DNA of 64,000 nt from CAIWHR01 sp963846855 (GTDB lineage Bacteria; Pseudomonadota; Gammaproteobacteria; Burkholderiales; Casimicrobiaceae): the NCBI GenBank assembly GCA_963846855.1, contig CAWJXK010000003.1, positions 186,001 through 250,000 on the forward strand. The letters are read 5' to 3'. The position numbers were made by a program, and so were the translations under genes. The notes below the pieces were generated by a model. The model saw only the letters and a list, made by a program, of their open reading frames with translations, made no database searches and was not told the origin of the DNA. Shown here in pieces: positions 9,379 through 19,440 of this stretch (its first letter is position 1; each line of letters opens with the position of its first letter).

Positions 9379-9993
9379 ATGAGCGCACCGTCGATCTACC
9401 TCGCCTCGAAGAGCTCGCGCCGTGAGGCGCTGCTCACCCAGCTCGGCATCGAATTCGCGCCGCTCCTGATGCGCGAGGCCGCGGGACGCGATCGCGACGT
9501 CGTCGAGGAGGTGCAGGACGGCGAGCCGCCGCTTCACTATGTCGAGCGCATCGCCCGCACGAAGGCGCTGGTCGGCGCGCAGCGGATGCGAAAGCGCGAG
9601 CTCCCGCCGCGGCCCGTGCTCGGCGCCGACACCGAGGTCGTGCTCGATGGCGTCGTCTTCGGCAAGCCGCGTGACGCCGCGGACGCGACGCGCATGCTGC
9701 TGGCGCTGTCGGGGCGCACGCACGAAGTGCTGACCGCGATCGCGGTCTGCTGGAACGACGAGATCAACGCCGAGATTTCGACGTCGTCGGTGACCTTCGC
9801 CGACATCGCGCGCGCGGACATCGATCATTACGTCGCCACGGGCGAGTCGCTCGGCAAGGCCGGCGCCTATGCGGTGCAGGGCCGCGCCGCGGCGTTCGTG
9901 CGCCGCATCGACGGCAGCTATTCCGGCGTGATGGGATTGCCGCTCTACGAGACGGCCGCCCTGCTCGCCCGGATCGGCTTCCCCGTGCTATAA
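9379..9993 (+). CDS. maf: Maf family nucleoside triphosphate pyrophosphatase
   Basis: The product has 204 residues. Maf proteins hydrolyse dTTP, UTP or modified nucleotides to monophosphates. The N-terminal signature YLASKSSRREALLTQLGIEF, the GADTEVVLDG motif and the GAYAVQGRAAAFVRRIDGSYSGVMG-type region (about residues 156-180) are present. The pattern fits the YhdE-like (dTTP/UTP) branch, but I cannot fix the substrate. It lies in the rlmH-maf-rng cluster, and a small hairpin follows the stop. Confidence 0.93.
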   Translation: MSAPSIYLASKSSRREALLTQLGIEFAPLLMREAAGRDRDVVEEVQDGEPPLHYVERIARTKALVGAQRMRKRELPPRPVLGADTEVVLDGVVFGKPRDAADATRMLLALSGRTHEVLTAIAVCWNDEINAEISTSSVTFADIARADIDHYVATGESLGKAGAYAVQGRAAAFVRRIDGSYSGVMGLPLYETAALLARIGFPVL

Positions 9994-9994
9994 A

Positions 9995-10018
9995 GTCGGC
10001 AACCCAATCGCTGCCGAC
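9995..10018 (+). terminator. Weak hairpin after maf
   Basis: GTCGGCA (9995-10001) pairs with TGCCGAC (10012-10018) across a 10-nt loop, then CCCCTTTC follows. The stem is short and the T-run poor, so it may be a partial terminator or attenuator between maf and rng. Confidence 0.3.
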
Positions 10019-10095
10019 CCCTTTCGTCGGGAACTTCCCGGCTGCACGCGTCGGCGCTCCAGAAGGATTCCGACCTTGGACCCCACCGCCCGCGA

Positions 10096-11559
<1,464 letters not shown>

Positions 11560-11588
11560 AGGCCGGCGCCGGACGCGCCTTCGTCAAA

Positions 11589-12587
11589 ATGTTCGCGCGC
11601 CTCAAGGATTTCACCGCGCGGCTGTTCCGCCGGAAGCCGCCGGAGCCGGGCAGCTTTGTCGCGGGCGCCAAGTTCGCGTTTTCCGGATTCCTCCGCACAC
11701 TGCCGTGGATCTGGCCGCGCCGCGAATACCTGCTCTACGTTCCCGCCGGATGGTCGTGGTGGAAGCGTGCGCCGCTCGTCGTCTTCTGCCACGGGTGCCG
11801 GCAGACGCCCGAGGAGTTCGCTCAGGGAACGCGCATCGCGGCGCTGGCGGATGCTCGCGGCTGGCTCGTGCTCCTGCCGCGGCAGAAGGATTCGGCGAAC
11901 GCGTGGCGCTGCTGGAACTGGTTCGACGGCGCAACCGCCGGCGGCGCCGGTGAGGCGGCGATCGTCGCGGCGATGATCCGCTCGGTGCGGCGCCGCTATC
12001 GCGCCGATCGGCATCGCGTCGTCGTCGCCGGAATGTCGGCGGGCGGCGCGCTCGCCGCGGCGCTCGGCGTGCGGCATCCGGACATCGTTCATGCCGTCGC
12101 GATCCACTCGGGCCTTGCCTGCGGCGCCGCGAAGTCGGCGTTCACCGCGATCGGCGTGATGCAGCACGGCCCCGAGGCCGACGTCGAGGCCATCGCAACC
12201 GAGGCCGCGCACGCGGCGGGGACCGACCTGCCGGTTCCTCTGCTCGCGATCCAGGGCGAGAGCGATCCCGTCGTCGCCGGCGTCAACGCGGTGATGCTCG
12301 TCCGCCAATATCTTCGCCTCAACGGCCATCCTTCGGTGGACGCGCCCGGGCTGTCGCCGCGATCGCCGCCAGCCGCGGACGCCGAGCGCACCGACGCGAC
12401 GCCGGGTGCGCGATCCAGCACGATCCGCGAATGGCGCATCGGCGAGCGGCTCATCGTGCGCCACGTCGCGATCGACGGCCTCGGCCACGCCTGGAGCGGC
12501 GGCGACGATGCACTGCCATTCAACGACGCGCAGGGGCCGGACGCCACGTCGCTCGTGGGGAATTTCCTGCGCGACGCATTGCCGTAA
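11589..12587 (+). CDS. PHB depolymerase family esterase
   Basis: The product has 332 residues and an alpha/beta-hydrolase fold. The lipase box is GMSAGGAL (about residues 140-147), an oxyanion-type motif is FCHGCRQTPEEFAQGT, and the likely catalytic His is in GLGHAWSGG. These match the extracellular-type polyhydroxybutyrate depolymerase/esterase family (LpqC-like). I see no clear signal peptide; the N-terminus is short and basic (MFARLKDFTARLFRRKPP). The substrate is not established and could be another ester. It starts 29 bp after rng and may be co-transcribed. Confidence 0.85.
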   Translation: MFARLKDFTARLFRRKPPEPGSFVAGAKFAFSGFLRTLPWIWPRREYLLYVPAGWSWWKRAPLVVFCHGCRQTPEEFAQGTRIAALADARGWLVLLPRQKDSANAWRCWNWFDGATAGGAGEAAIVAAMIRSVRRRYRADRHRVVVAGMSAGGALAAALGVRHPDIVHAVAIHSGLACGAAKSAFTAIGVMQHGPEADVEAIATEAAHAAGTDLPVPLLAIQGESDPVVAGVNAVMLVRQYLRLNGHPSVDAPGLSPRSPPAADAERTDATPGARSSTIREWRIGERLIVRHVAIDGLGHAWSGGDDALPFNDAQGPDATSLVGNFLRDALP

Positions 12588-12620
12588 CATTCCAATCCGG
12601 ACGATTCGCCTGGAGCCCCG

Positions 12621-13007
12621 ATGCCTGCGACCGCGATGAACCATTTCACGATCCTGACCGACGATGTCCCCGCGACGATCGAGTTCTACGGCGACCTGCT
12701 GGGACTCCTGCCCGGCCCGCGCCCGCCGTTCACGTTTCCCGGCGCATGGCTGTACGCCGGCGATCAGCCGATCCTTCACGTCGTCGGCGGAAAGACGCGC
12801 GGGGAGCTCCTGCCCGGTGTCATCGACCACATGGCGTTCTCGGCGACGGGCCTTGGCGACACGCTGGCCAGGCTCGAGCGGCGCGGCATCGCGCACGACT
12901 GCCGGCGCTTGGCCGGCGCGACGATGTGGCAGCTCTTCTTCCACGACCCGAACGGCGCGCGGGTCGAGCTCGACTTCGCGGGCGACGAACCCGATCCGCG
13001 CGGATGA
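12621..13007 (+). CDS. VOC (glyoxalase/bleomycin resistance) family protein
   Basis: The product has 128 residues and a single vicinal-oxygen-chelate domain. The start NHFTILTDDVPATIEFYGDLLGLL, the GVIDHMAFSATGL centre with a metal-ligand His, and the end LFFHDPNGARVELDF are typical. Such proteins bind a divalent metal and act as lyases, dioxygenases or binding proteins, so no specific reaction can be assigned. The stop overlaps the next start by 4 nt (ATGA), so the two VOC genes are coupled. Confidence 0.85.
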   Translation: MPATAMNHFTILTDDVPATIEFYGDLLGLLPGPRPPFTFPGAWLYAGDQPILHVVGGKTRGELLPGVIDHMAFSATGLGDTLARLERRGIAHDCRRLAGATMWQLFFHDPNGARVELDFAGDEPDPRG

Positions 13008-13645
13008 GCCGGCTCACGGTCGAGCCCGACCACCTCGTCGTCGCCGCACTGACGCTCGCTGCGGGCTGCGACTGGGTCGAGACCAACCTCGGCGTGCGGC
13101 CGCAGCCCGGAGGGAAACACGTGCCGATGGGGACGCACAATGCGCTCCTCGGGCTCGGTCCTCGCTTCTACGTCGAAGTGATCGCCGTCGATCCGGACGG
13201 CGCGACTCCATCGCGCCCGCGCTGGTTCGATCTCGACGAGCCGCGTATGAAGGCGGCGCTGGCCGAAGGGCCGCATCTCGCGCACTGGGTCGCGCGCACG
13301 AACGACATCGACGCCGCGGTCGCGCGCCTTCCGGGCCTCGGCACGATCACGTCGATGGCGCGCGGCGATTTCAGCTGGCGCATCACGATCCCCGATGACG
13401 GGCACCGGCCGGGGCGCGGGCTCGTGCCGACGCTGATCCAGTGGAGCGACGCGCGACATCCGTCCGATCGGCTGCCGGATGCCGGATTGCGTCTCGCGGC
13501 GATCGCCGGCGAGCACGCGCTGCCGGAGACCATCCGCGCGGAAATCGCCGCGCTCGGACTCGCCGACACGATGAAAGTCACCTACGCCAAATCGCCGCGG
13601 CTCGCCGCGATGATCCGCACGCCGCGCGGCACCGCCATTCTATAG
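13004..13645 (+). CDS. VOC family protein (glyoxalase-like domain)
   Basis: The product has 213 residues. It begins RLTVEPDHLVVAALTLAAG with the conserved DHLV motif and has GTHNALLGLGPRFYVEVIAV, typical of the two-module glyoxalase-like family annotated as PF13468. Function is unknown. It is coupled by a 4-nt overlap to the shorter VOC gene upstream. Its TAG stop codon falls inside the left inverted end of the MITE-like element at 13643, so the C-terminus may have been reset by that insertion. Confidence 0.85.
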   Translation: MSRLTVEPDHLVVAALTLAAGCDWVETNLGVRPQPGGKHVPMGTHNALLGLGPRFYVEVIAVDPDGATPSRPRWFDLDEPRMKAALAEGPHLAHWVARTNDIDAAVARLPGLGTITSMARGDFSWRITIPDDGHRPGRGLVPTLIQWSDARHPSDRLPDAGLRLAAIAGEHALPETIRAEIAALGLADTMKVTYAKSPRLAAMIRTPRGTAIL

Positions 13646-13915
13646 GAGCCTGTCGGGCCTGATTTCACGTATGCGTTGCCGGGCCAAAAAGCGATGGATG
13701 CGCGGCGCGAGGTGCAGCGAATATCGTGAATCTTCGCAAGCCGAGCAACAAAGCAGACGCGCTTTTCGGCGGCAACCCGAAGGGACGGGGCGCTTTGGGC
13801 GCATTTCTGCGTTGCTCGCCCTCGGCATATTCCCGATATGCTCCCGGTCTCGCGCCTTGACCTGCGCCCAAACCGCCTCCGTCGCGTGCGCGAAACCAGG
13901 CCCGACAGGCTCCTA
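13643..13915. mobile_element. MITE-like element with 24-bp terminal inverted repeats
   Basis: The left end TAGGAGCCTGTCGGGCCTGA (13643 onward, 24 bp) and the right end at 13892-13915 are reverse complements with one mismatch. The outermost TA on both sides would fit the TA target duplication of IS630/Tc1-type elements. The 273-bp body has no protein-coding capacity and contains further imperfect inverted segments (GAGCAACAAAGCAGA facing TCTGCGTTGCTC; GCCGAG facing CTCGGC), so most of it can fold into one long hairpin. It fills the gap between the VOC gene and the antiporter. I infer a non-autonomous element; no transposase is present. Confidence 0.7.
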
Positions 13916-13926
13916 GGGGGTACGCC

Positions 13927-15723
13927 ATGCCGTTCCTCGAACAGGCCGCCATCTTCCTCGCCACCGCGGTGCTCATCGTGCCGCTGTTCCGCCGGCTGCA
14001 GCTGGGAGCCGTGCTGGGCTATCTCGCGGCAGGGGCGCTCATCGGTCCGTGGGGCCTCGGCGTGGTGCCACACGCACAGGCAACGCTGAGCTTTGCCGAG
14101 CTCGGCGTCGTGCTGCTGCTGTTCCTCGTCGGCCTCGAGCTCGAGCCCTCGCGACTTTGGGCGCTGCGCCATCCGGTGTTCGGACTGGGCGGCGCACAAG
14201 TGGTCGTCACCGGCGTCGTCGTGACCCTCGTCGCGCACGCGCTCGGGCTCGCGTGGCCTGCCGCAACAATCGTTGGATCCGGCCTCGCGATGTCGTCGAC
14301 GGCAATCGTCCTCGCATGGCTCGGCGAGCGCGCCCAGCTCTCCACTCCCTCCGGGCAGCGCGCGTTCGCGATCCTGCTCTTCCAGGATGTCGCGGTGATT
14401 CCGCTGATCGCGCTCCTGCCGCTGCTCGCTCCCGACCGCAGCGGCGCCGCCAGTGGCTGGCTGCTCGCGGTCAAGGGCGTGGCGGCGATCCTCGTCGTCA
14501 TCGTCAGCAGCCGTCTGCTGATCCGCCCCGCCCTGAGGCTGATCGCGCGTTTCGGCGGCCGCGAGGTGTTCACCGCAGCGGCGCTCCTCGTCGTCGCGGG
14601 GGCGGCGCTGCTGATGGAGGCCATCGGCCTGTCGATGTCGCTCGGCGCGTTCCTCGCCGGCGTGCTCCTCGCCGATTCGGAATTCCGCCACGAGCTCGAA
14701 GCCGACGTCGAGCCGTTCAAGGGCCTGCTGATGGGGCTCTTCTTCATGGCCGTCGGGATGAGCGCGAACCTCTCGCTGTTCGCGGCGCAGCCGCTCGTCG
14801 TGCTGGGCGTCGCGGTCGGTCTCATGGCGCTGAAGGCGGCGCTGATGTTCGCGATCGCGCGCATCGGAGGAAGCGACAACGAGGACGCGCAGCGCATCGC
14901 CGTCTGGCTCGCGGGCGGCGGCGAATTCGCGTTCGTGCTGTTCACCGCCGCGCAGGGGCACGGCATCCTCGCCGACTCGACCGCGCAGTTCTTGATCCTC
15001 GCAGTGACGGTCTCGATGCTGCTCTCGCCGCTGACGTTCGTCGCGCACGAGCGCGCGTTGGTGCGCTGGCAGGAGCGCAAGAAGGCGCCGGAGTTCGACG
15101 TCATCGACGGCACCGGAAACCCGGTGATCATCGCCGGCTACGGACGTTACGGGCAGATCGTCTCGCGCGTCCTGCGCATGGCCGGCATCCGGTTCACCGC
15201 GATCGAGCTCGACTACCAGCAGGTCGATTTCGTCCGCAAGTTCGGCAACAAGGTGTACTACGGCGACGCGTCGCGGCTCGAGATGCTGGAATCGGCCCGC
15301 GCGCGCGACGCCAAGCTCTTCGTCCTCGCGATCGACGACGTCGAGGCGTCGATCAAGACCGCCGCTGTCGTGCGCAAGCACTTTCCCGATCTCCCCATCC
15401 TCGCCCGTGCGCGCAATCGCGTGCACCTCTACCGCCTGCGCGACCTCGACGTCGAGGCGATCGAGCGCGAGACGTTCCAGTCGAGCCTCGTGACCGCGCG
15501 ACAGGCCCTGGAGATATCCGGCATGGACCCGACTCAGGCGGCGCGCGCCGTCGAGCTGTTCCGCAGGCACGACGTCGGCCTGCTCGACGTCCAGTACGCC
15601 GTTCGTCAGGACGAGCAGCAGTTCATCCAGACGACGGCCCAGGCCGCGGCGCAGCTGCAGGAGCTCTTCGAGGCCGACCTTCGCGACTCCGAAGCTCCGA
15701 CGCCGCGGCAGCGCCGCGCATGA
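13927..15723 (+). CDS. CPA2 family monovalent cation:proton antiporter (KefB/KefC-like)
   Basis: The product has 598 residues. About 12 membrane helices fill residues 1-380, and a cytoplasmic Rossmann TrkA-N domain follows, with the nucleotide motif IIAGYGRYGQIVSRVLR at about residue 398. This is the layout of Kef-type potassium efflux systems and related Na+/K+:H+ antiporters. The C-terminal 80 residues are charged and may be regulatory. The kefF/kefG ancillary subunit is not adjacent. The start lies just after the MITE-like element, so its promoter may sit in or have been altered by that element. The ATGA at the end overlaps the next gene. Confidence 0.9.
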   Translation: MPFLEQAAIFLATAVLIVPLFRRLQLGAVLGYLAAGALIGPWGLGVVPHAQATLSFAELGVVLLLFLVGLELEPSRLWALRHPVFGLGGAQVVVTGVVVTLVAHALGLAWPAATIVGSGLAMSSTAIVLAWLGERAQLSTPSGQRAFAILLFQDVAVIPLIALLPLLAPDRSGAASGWLLAVKGVAAILVVIVSSRLLIRPALRLIARFGGREVFTAAALLVVAGAALLMEAIGLSMSLGAFLAGVLLADSEFRHELEADVEPFKGLLMGLFFMAVGMSANLSLFAAQPLVVLGVAVGLMALKAALMFAIARIGGSDNEDAQRIAVWLAGGGEFAFVLFTAAQGHGILADSTAQFLILAVTVSMLLSPLTFVAHERALVRWQERKKAPEFDVIDGTGNPVIIAGYGRYGQIVSRVLRMAGIRFTAIELDYQQVDFVRKFGNKVYYGDASRLEMLESARARDAKLFVLAIDDVEASIKTAAVVRKHFPDLPILARARNRVHLYRLRDLDVEAIERETFQSSLVTARQALEISGMDPTQAARAVELFRRHDVGLLDVQYAVRQDEQQFIQTTAQAAAQLQELFEADLRDSEAPTPRQRRA

Positions 15724-16214
15724 CGATGAAGCTCAAGCGCATCGGCGACGGAATCGAGGTTACCGACAATCCCGCGCCACTCTGGCTGTTCTACGCGATG
15801 TTCGTGCTGGGCGGCGTCACCGCCGTGTCGCTGACGCTGGCGGAATCGGCGTCGACGCCGCAGGCGGCCGTCGGGATACTGATCGGACTCGGGAACATCG
15901 CGGGCGGCCTGTACATGATCGCGCGCGAACCGGCGTCCCGCGTCGAGATCGATCCGGCGTCCGGCAACGTGCGCGTCATCCGATGGGGCATCCGCGGCAG
16001 ACGAGCCACCCTTCTGAGGCTCGCGGACCTCTCTGGCGCGGATGTCGAGACGACGGAGCATACGGACGGCGGAGTGGTCTTCCGGCCACGCCTTCGTTTC
16101 GGCGCAGCGCGCGACGTCCCGGTATCGTTCTTCTGGTACCAGCGCGAGAATCCAAGCCGGGAGATCGCTGAGCAGCTGCGCGCCTATTCCACGAATCCCG
16201 ACCGCGGTGCCTGA
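15720..16214 (+). CDS. Small membrane protein of unknown function
   Basis: The product is 164 residues from the ATG at 15720, overlapping the antiporter stop by 4 nt. Two hydrophobic segments are visible, at about residues 20-40 (LWLFYAMFVLGGVTAV) and about 48-63 (AAVGILIGLGNIAGGLYMIA), followed by a soluble, probably cytoplasmic part. I do not recognise a named family. The overlap suggests co-translation with the antiporter and perhaps an accessory role, which is inference only. Confidence 0.65.
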   Translation: MTMKLKRIGDGIEVTDNPAPLWLFYAMFVLGGVTAVSLTLAESASTPQAAVGILIGLGNIAGGLYMIAREPASRVEIDPASGNVRVIRWGIRGRRATLLRLADLSGADVETTEHTDGGVVFRPRLRFGAARDVPVSFFWYQRENPSREIAEQLRAYSTNPDRGA

Positions 16215-16289
16215 TCGACGCGCTCGACGCGCGTAATTCGCATCGATAGAAACGCGATCGACGCTTCGCTCGCCCGACTCCGTTCCGGA

Positions 16290-17405
16290 TCAGGCCAGCG
16301 CGCCGCGGGCCGCGACCGGCCAAAGACATTCGACGCGGCTGCCGCGCACGCCGACGATCCAGTCGTAGAGATTCACGGTCGGATCGCAGTGGCCGGGAAT
16401 GAGCCACACACGATCGCCAGGCACCGGGGGTATCGCCTCCGCCGCGACCGCGAGCACGCCATGCTCGTCGGAGGCCTTCACGTACTCCAATCCCTGCGCG
16501 CCGTACACGAGCGGCGGCCCTGAATCGAACGCGAATGCCTTCAACCCCGCGTCGACGATCGCGCGATCGCGCGCAGGCGCGCTCATCACCGCCGCCAGCA
16601 CGTAGAGGCTCTGCTCGAAGTTGTGCTCGTCGGGCGCTAGCGCATTGCGGTGATAGTCGGCGTCCATGAAGATGTACGAGCCGGGCTGGATCTCCGTGTA
16701 GACGCCGCTGTCGCGCTCGTTCTGCCACGTTCCGGTCCCGGCGCCGGTGACGGTGCGGCATTCGACACCGCCCGCCTCGATCATCGCCTTCGTCTCGCGC
16801 GCGAACGCGACCGCCCGCGCGATCGCCGCCTTGCGCTCGGCCGGGGCGCGCATGTGCTGCGCGGCGCCGTGGTATGCGTGGATTCCGCGAAACGCGAGGC
16901 CGGGCGTGCGCGCGATCGCCTGCGCGATCGCCACCGCGGGCGCGCCGGGCGCGACGCCGCAGCGCTGCGCGCCGACGTCGATCTCGACCAGCACGTCGAG
17001 CGTCGCTCCGGCCGAGCGCGCGGCGGCGCCAAGATGCAGCACGCAGGCCGCGTCGTCGGCGAGCACCCCGATCCTCGCCCGCTGCGCGAGCCGCGCGAGA
17101 CGCTCCTGCTTCACCCTCCCGACGATTTCATTGGTGACCAGCACGTCGCCGATGCCGGCCGCGACGAAGGCCTCCGCCTCGCCGACCTTCTGACAGCAGA
17201 TGCCGACGGCGTCGCGCTCCTGCTGCAGCAGCGCGATGTCCGGGCACTTGTGCGATTTGGCGTGCGGGCGAAGCGCGATGCCCGCGCCACGCGCCGCGTT
17301 CGCCATCAGGTCGAGATTGCGCTCGAGCGGATCGAGGTCGACGACGAGCGCGGGCGTGTCGATGTCGTCGACGGAATCACCGACTCGGGCGGGAGGGCTT
17401 TGCAT
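16290..17405 (-). CDS. D-threonine aldolase / D-serine deaminase-like PLP enzyme
   Basis: The product is 371 residues from the ATG at 17405 (MQSPPARVGDSVDDIDTPAL). It has the fold-type III PLP signature, with the Schiff-base Lys in LRPHAKSHKCPDIA. TGAGTGTW and YTEIQPGSYIFMDADY follow, and the C-terminal HCDPTVNLYD supplies the metal site of the DTA/DSD1 family. Members cleave D-threonine to glycine and acetaldehyde or dehydrate D-serine or D-threo-3-hydroxyaspartate; the exact substrate cannot be read here. It stands alone, upstream of convergent DNA, with the anti-sigma gene behind it. Confidence 0.88.
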   Translation of the reverse strand: MQSPPARVGDSVDDIDTPALVVDLDPLERNLDLMANAARGAGIALRPHAKSHKCPDIALLQQERDAVGICCQKVGEAEAFVAAGIGDVLVTNEIVGRVKQERLARLAQRARIGVLADDAACVLHLGAAARSAGATLDVLVEIDVGAQRCGVAPGAPAVAIAQAIARTPGLAFRGIHAYHGAAQHMRAPAERKAAIARAVAFARETKAMIEAGGVECRTVTGAGTGTWQNERDSGVYTEIQPGSYIFMDADYHRNALAPDEHNFEQSLYVLAAVMSAPARDRAIVDAGLKAFAFDSGPPLVYGAQGLEYVKASDEHGVLAVAAEAIPPVPGDRVWLIPGHCDPTVNLYDWIVGVRGSRVECLWPVAARGALA

Positions 17406-17446
17406 CCGCGCTATGTTACCGCGCACCCGCCCGCCGGAGCGCGCCG

Positions 17447-18274
17447 TTACTTCGGACCCGAGCCCTCCAGCGCCGCGAGCTGGCCGTAGACGACCTGGGC
17501 GATCTTGAGCAGCTGGCCGCGATCGACGTTGCCCGAGATCGCGTAGCCGCAATCGTCGTCGATCCAGTAGAAGACGCCGACGCCATTCGCGAAGGAGTAG
17601 CGGAATGCGGTCTCGCCGCTTCCACCCGACGCCGTGCCGAGCACCGACGATTGCTTGCGCACCTGCAGCGACAGTCGCTGGTGATCCGCATTCTCGTACA
17701 TGAAGAGCGCGGTCGGCTGCTCGTTGCCCGCGACGAGCCGGCCGCCGACGAGCGCGAAGCCGACGTCGTTGAGGTTCGGCGCGTAGACCGGGAATCCCAG
17801 CCGCTTGGTGAGCCAGGTCACGAGGCCTTTTTCCTCGCTCGCCCACACCTCGACGGGCCGCCGCACGTCGGCCGCGTACAACGCATGCGTCAGCGCGGCC
17901 TGCCGCGCGAAGGTCGTCGGCGTGCCGGCGCGCTCGAGAAGCGCGTCGCGCGCCATCCAGCCCACCGAGATGCCGACGATGAGCACCGCCGCGGCCGCGA
18001 GCGAAGGAACGATCATCCGGCGCAGCGCGCCGCCGCGCCGTGGCGGCGGTGCGGCCGCCGCGACGAGACGCTCCGGAATCGGCTCGGCGAGCACCGGGTC
18101 GAGCGCGTCGCGCAAGGCCGCGTTCTGCTCGCGGATCTCGGCGACCCGCAGCGCGAGCTCGGGTGCCCGCGCGAGCTCGGCTTCGAACTCCGGCACGCGA
18201 TGGGCGGCAAGCTGGCCGTCGGCATACGCCTGGAAATCGGCGTCGTTGAAGTGTTCGGGGTTGGCGGATGTCAT
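17447..18274 (-). CDS. Anti-sigma factor (membrane-anchored)
   Basis: The product has 275 residues. The N-terminal cytoplasmic domain has the anti-sigma pattern DADFQAYADGQLAAHRVPEFE, a single membrane helix lies at about residues 88-108 (VPSLAAAAVLIVGISVGWMA), and the remainder is periplasmic with a FRYSFANGVGVFYWIDD segment near the end. The gene starts 8 bp after the stop of the ECF sigma factor, so it is very likely its cognate inhibitor. The signal it senses is unknown. Confidence 0.88.
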   Translation of the reverse strand: MTSANPEHFNDADFQAYADGQLAAHRVPEFEAELARAPELALRVAEIREQNAALRDALDPVLAEPIPERLVAAAAPPPRRGGALRRMIVPSLAAAAVLIVGISVGWMARDALLERAGTPTTFARQAALTHALYAADVRRPVEVWASEEKGLVTWLTKRLGFPVYAPNLNDVGFALVGGRLVAGNEQPTALFMYENADHQRLSLQVRKQSSVLGTASGGSGETAFRYSFANGVGVFYWIDDDCGYAISGNVDRGQLLKIAQVVYGQLAALEGSGPK

Positions 18275-18281
18275 CGCAATC

Positions 18282-18836
18282 TCATTTGATGATCCGAAGC
18301 GGACTCGTCGGCTCGGCCACGAGGCGGCGCAGCTTTTCGCGAGCGCGCGAGAGTCGTGACATCACCGTGCCGATCGGGACTGACAGGACCACGGCGATCT
18401 CCTCGTAGCGAAGCTCCTCGACCGCCGCCAGCACGAGGACCTCGCGCTGCTCGACCGGCAGCCGTTCCATCTGCCTGATCACTTCCAGCAGCAGCACGCG
18501 CTCCTGCTGGTTCGGCCGCACCGGCACCTGCCAGGCCGTGCCCGTCGTGTCGTCGTCGAGCGACGCGGTCGCGGCGTCGCGGCGGATCGTCGCCAGCTGA
18601 TTGATATGAAGGTTGTGCATCACGGTGAACAGCCACGCGCGAAGATCGGTGCCGGCTTGCCAGAGCCGCCGCTTTTCCCATGCGCGCGCCAGCGTGTCCT
18701 GCACGAGGTCGTCCGCTTTCGCGGCGTCGCCGACCAGCACGCGGGCATAGCGTCGAAGCCGCGGGATGGCCGCGAGGAGCTCCGGATGCGGGAGCGGCGG
18801 CGCGGCGGGTGTCGAGGTAGCCATCATGCTTCGCAC
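18282..18836 (-). CDS. ECF-type RNA polymerase sigma factor
   Basis: The product has 184 residues; starts at 18836, 18827 and 18824 are all possible (MRSMMATS). Region 2 is RYARVLVGDAAKADDLVQDT and WLFTVMHNLHINQL; region 4 is LPVEQREVLVLAAVEELRYEE with the helix-turn-helix to SRLSRAREKLRRL. There is no region 3, typical of group 4 sigma factors. It is followed directly by its membrane anti-sigma gene. The lipoprotein gene lies 54 bp upstream of the sigma start on the same strand and could be part of the same unit or a target. Confidence 0.92.
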   Translation of the reverse strand: MRSMMATSTPAAPPLPHPELLAAIPRLRRYARVLVGDAAKADDLVQDTLARAWEKRRLWQAGTDLRAWLFTVMHNLHINQLATIRRDAATASLDDDTTGTAWQVPVRPNQQERVLLLEVIRQMERLPVEQREVLVLAAVEELRYEEIAVVLSVPIGTVMSRLSRAREKLRRLVAEPTSPLRIIK

Positions 18837-18890
18837 AGGGCAGGCAATTGCTCCCGCCGCGCGCGCTCGATGATCATGTCGGGGCGCCCG

Positions 18891-19283
18891 TCATTCCGTC
18901 GCCCGGAACCACACGCCGCCGTCATCGTGACCGGACTTGTCCCCGGGCTTCGTGTCCTTCACGTACGTGTAGACCGGGCGACCCTTGTACGCCCACTGCA
19001 TCCTGCCGTCGTCCCTCGTGAAGAGCGTCCAGTTGCCCGACCCCTGCGCGCCAGCGCCCGCGAGGAACGGCGGCCATGCGAAGGCGCACGTGCCATTGCA
19101 CTCGCTCTTGCCGCTGCCCGGAACATCCTTGGCGTACGTGTAGAGCGTCATCCCGTTGGGGTCGGTGAGGGTGCCGTCGGAGACCTTGCCAGGCACCGGC
19201 GACACGGACGGCGTCATCGACTGGCAGGCCGCCAATGCCAATGCAGCGAGCACCGCGACGGGCCAGCGCATCGTCCTGATCAT
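18891..19283 (-). CDS. Secreted-repeat lipoprotein (COG4315 type)
   Basis: The product has 130 residues. The signal peptide ends in the lipobox LALAAC (Cys at about residue 19). The mature part carries two copies of the short secreted repeat, LTDPNGMTLYTYAKD and MQWAYKGRPVYTYVKD, with CNGTCAFAWPPF between, as in the lipoprotein_15/COG4315 family. These proteins are often next to ECF sigma/anti-sigma genes, as here. Function is unknown. Confidence 0.88.
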   Translation of the reverse strand: MIRTMRWPVAVLAALALAACQSMTPSVSPVPGKVSDGTLTDPNGMTLYTYAKDVPGSGKSECNGTCAFAWPPFLAGAGAQGSGNWTLFTRDDGRMQWAYKGRPVYTYVKDTKPGDKSGHDDGGVWFRATE

Positions 19284-19440
19284 CGGTTTCTCCCTGCGTT
19301 CGATGGTGCGCGCGAAAGAGCCAACAGCGCCGTCGCGCCGTTATTCCGCGGCCCGCCTTGTCCGCATCGGTCGAACGCCCCGGTGCGCCCATCAGCGCCG
19401 AGCCGTCACGGGCCACCGCGAACGCATCGACGGCGTCCCG

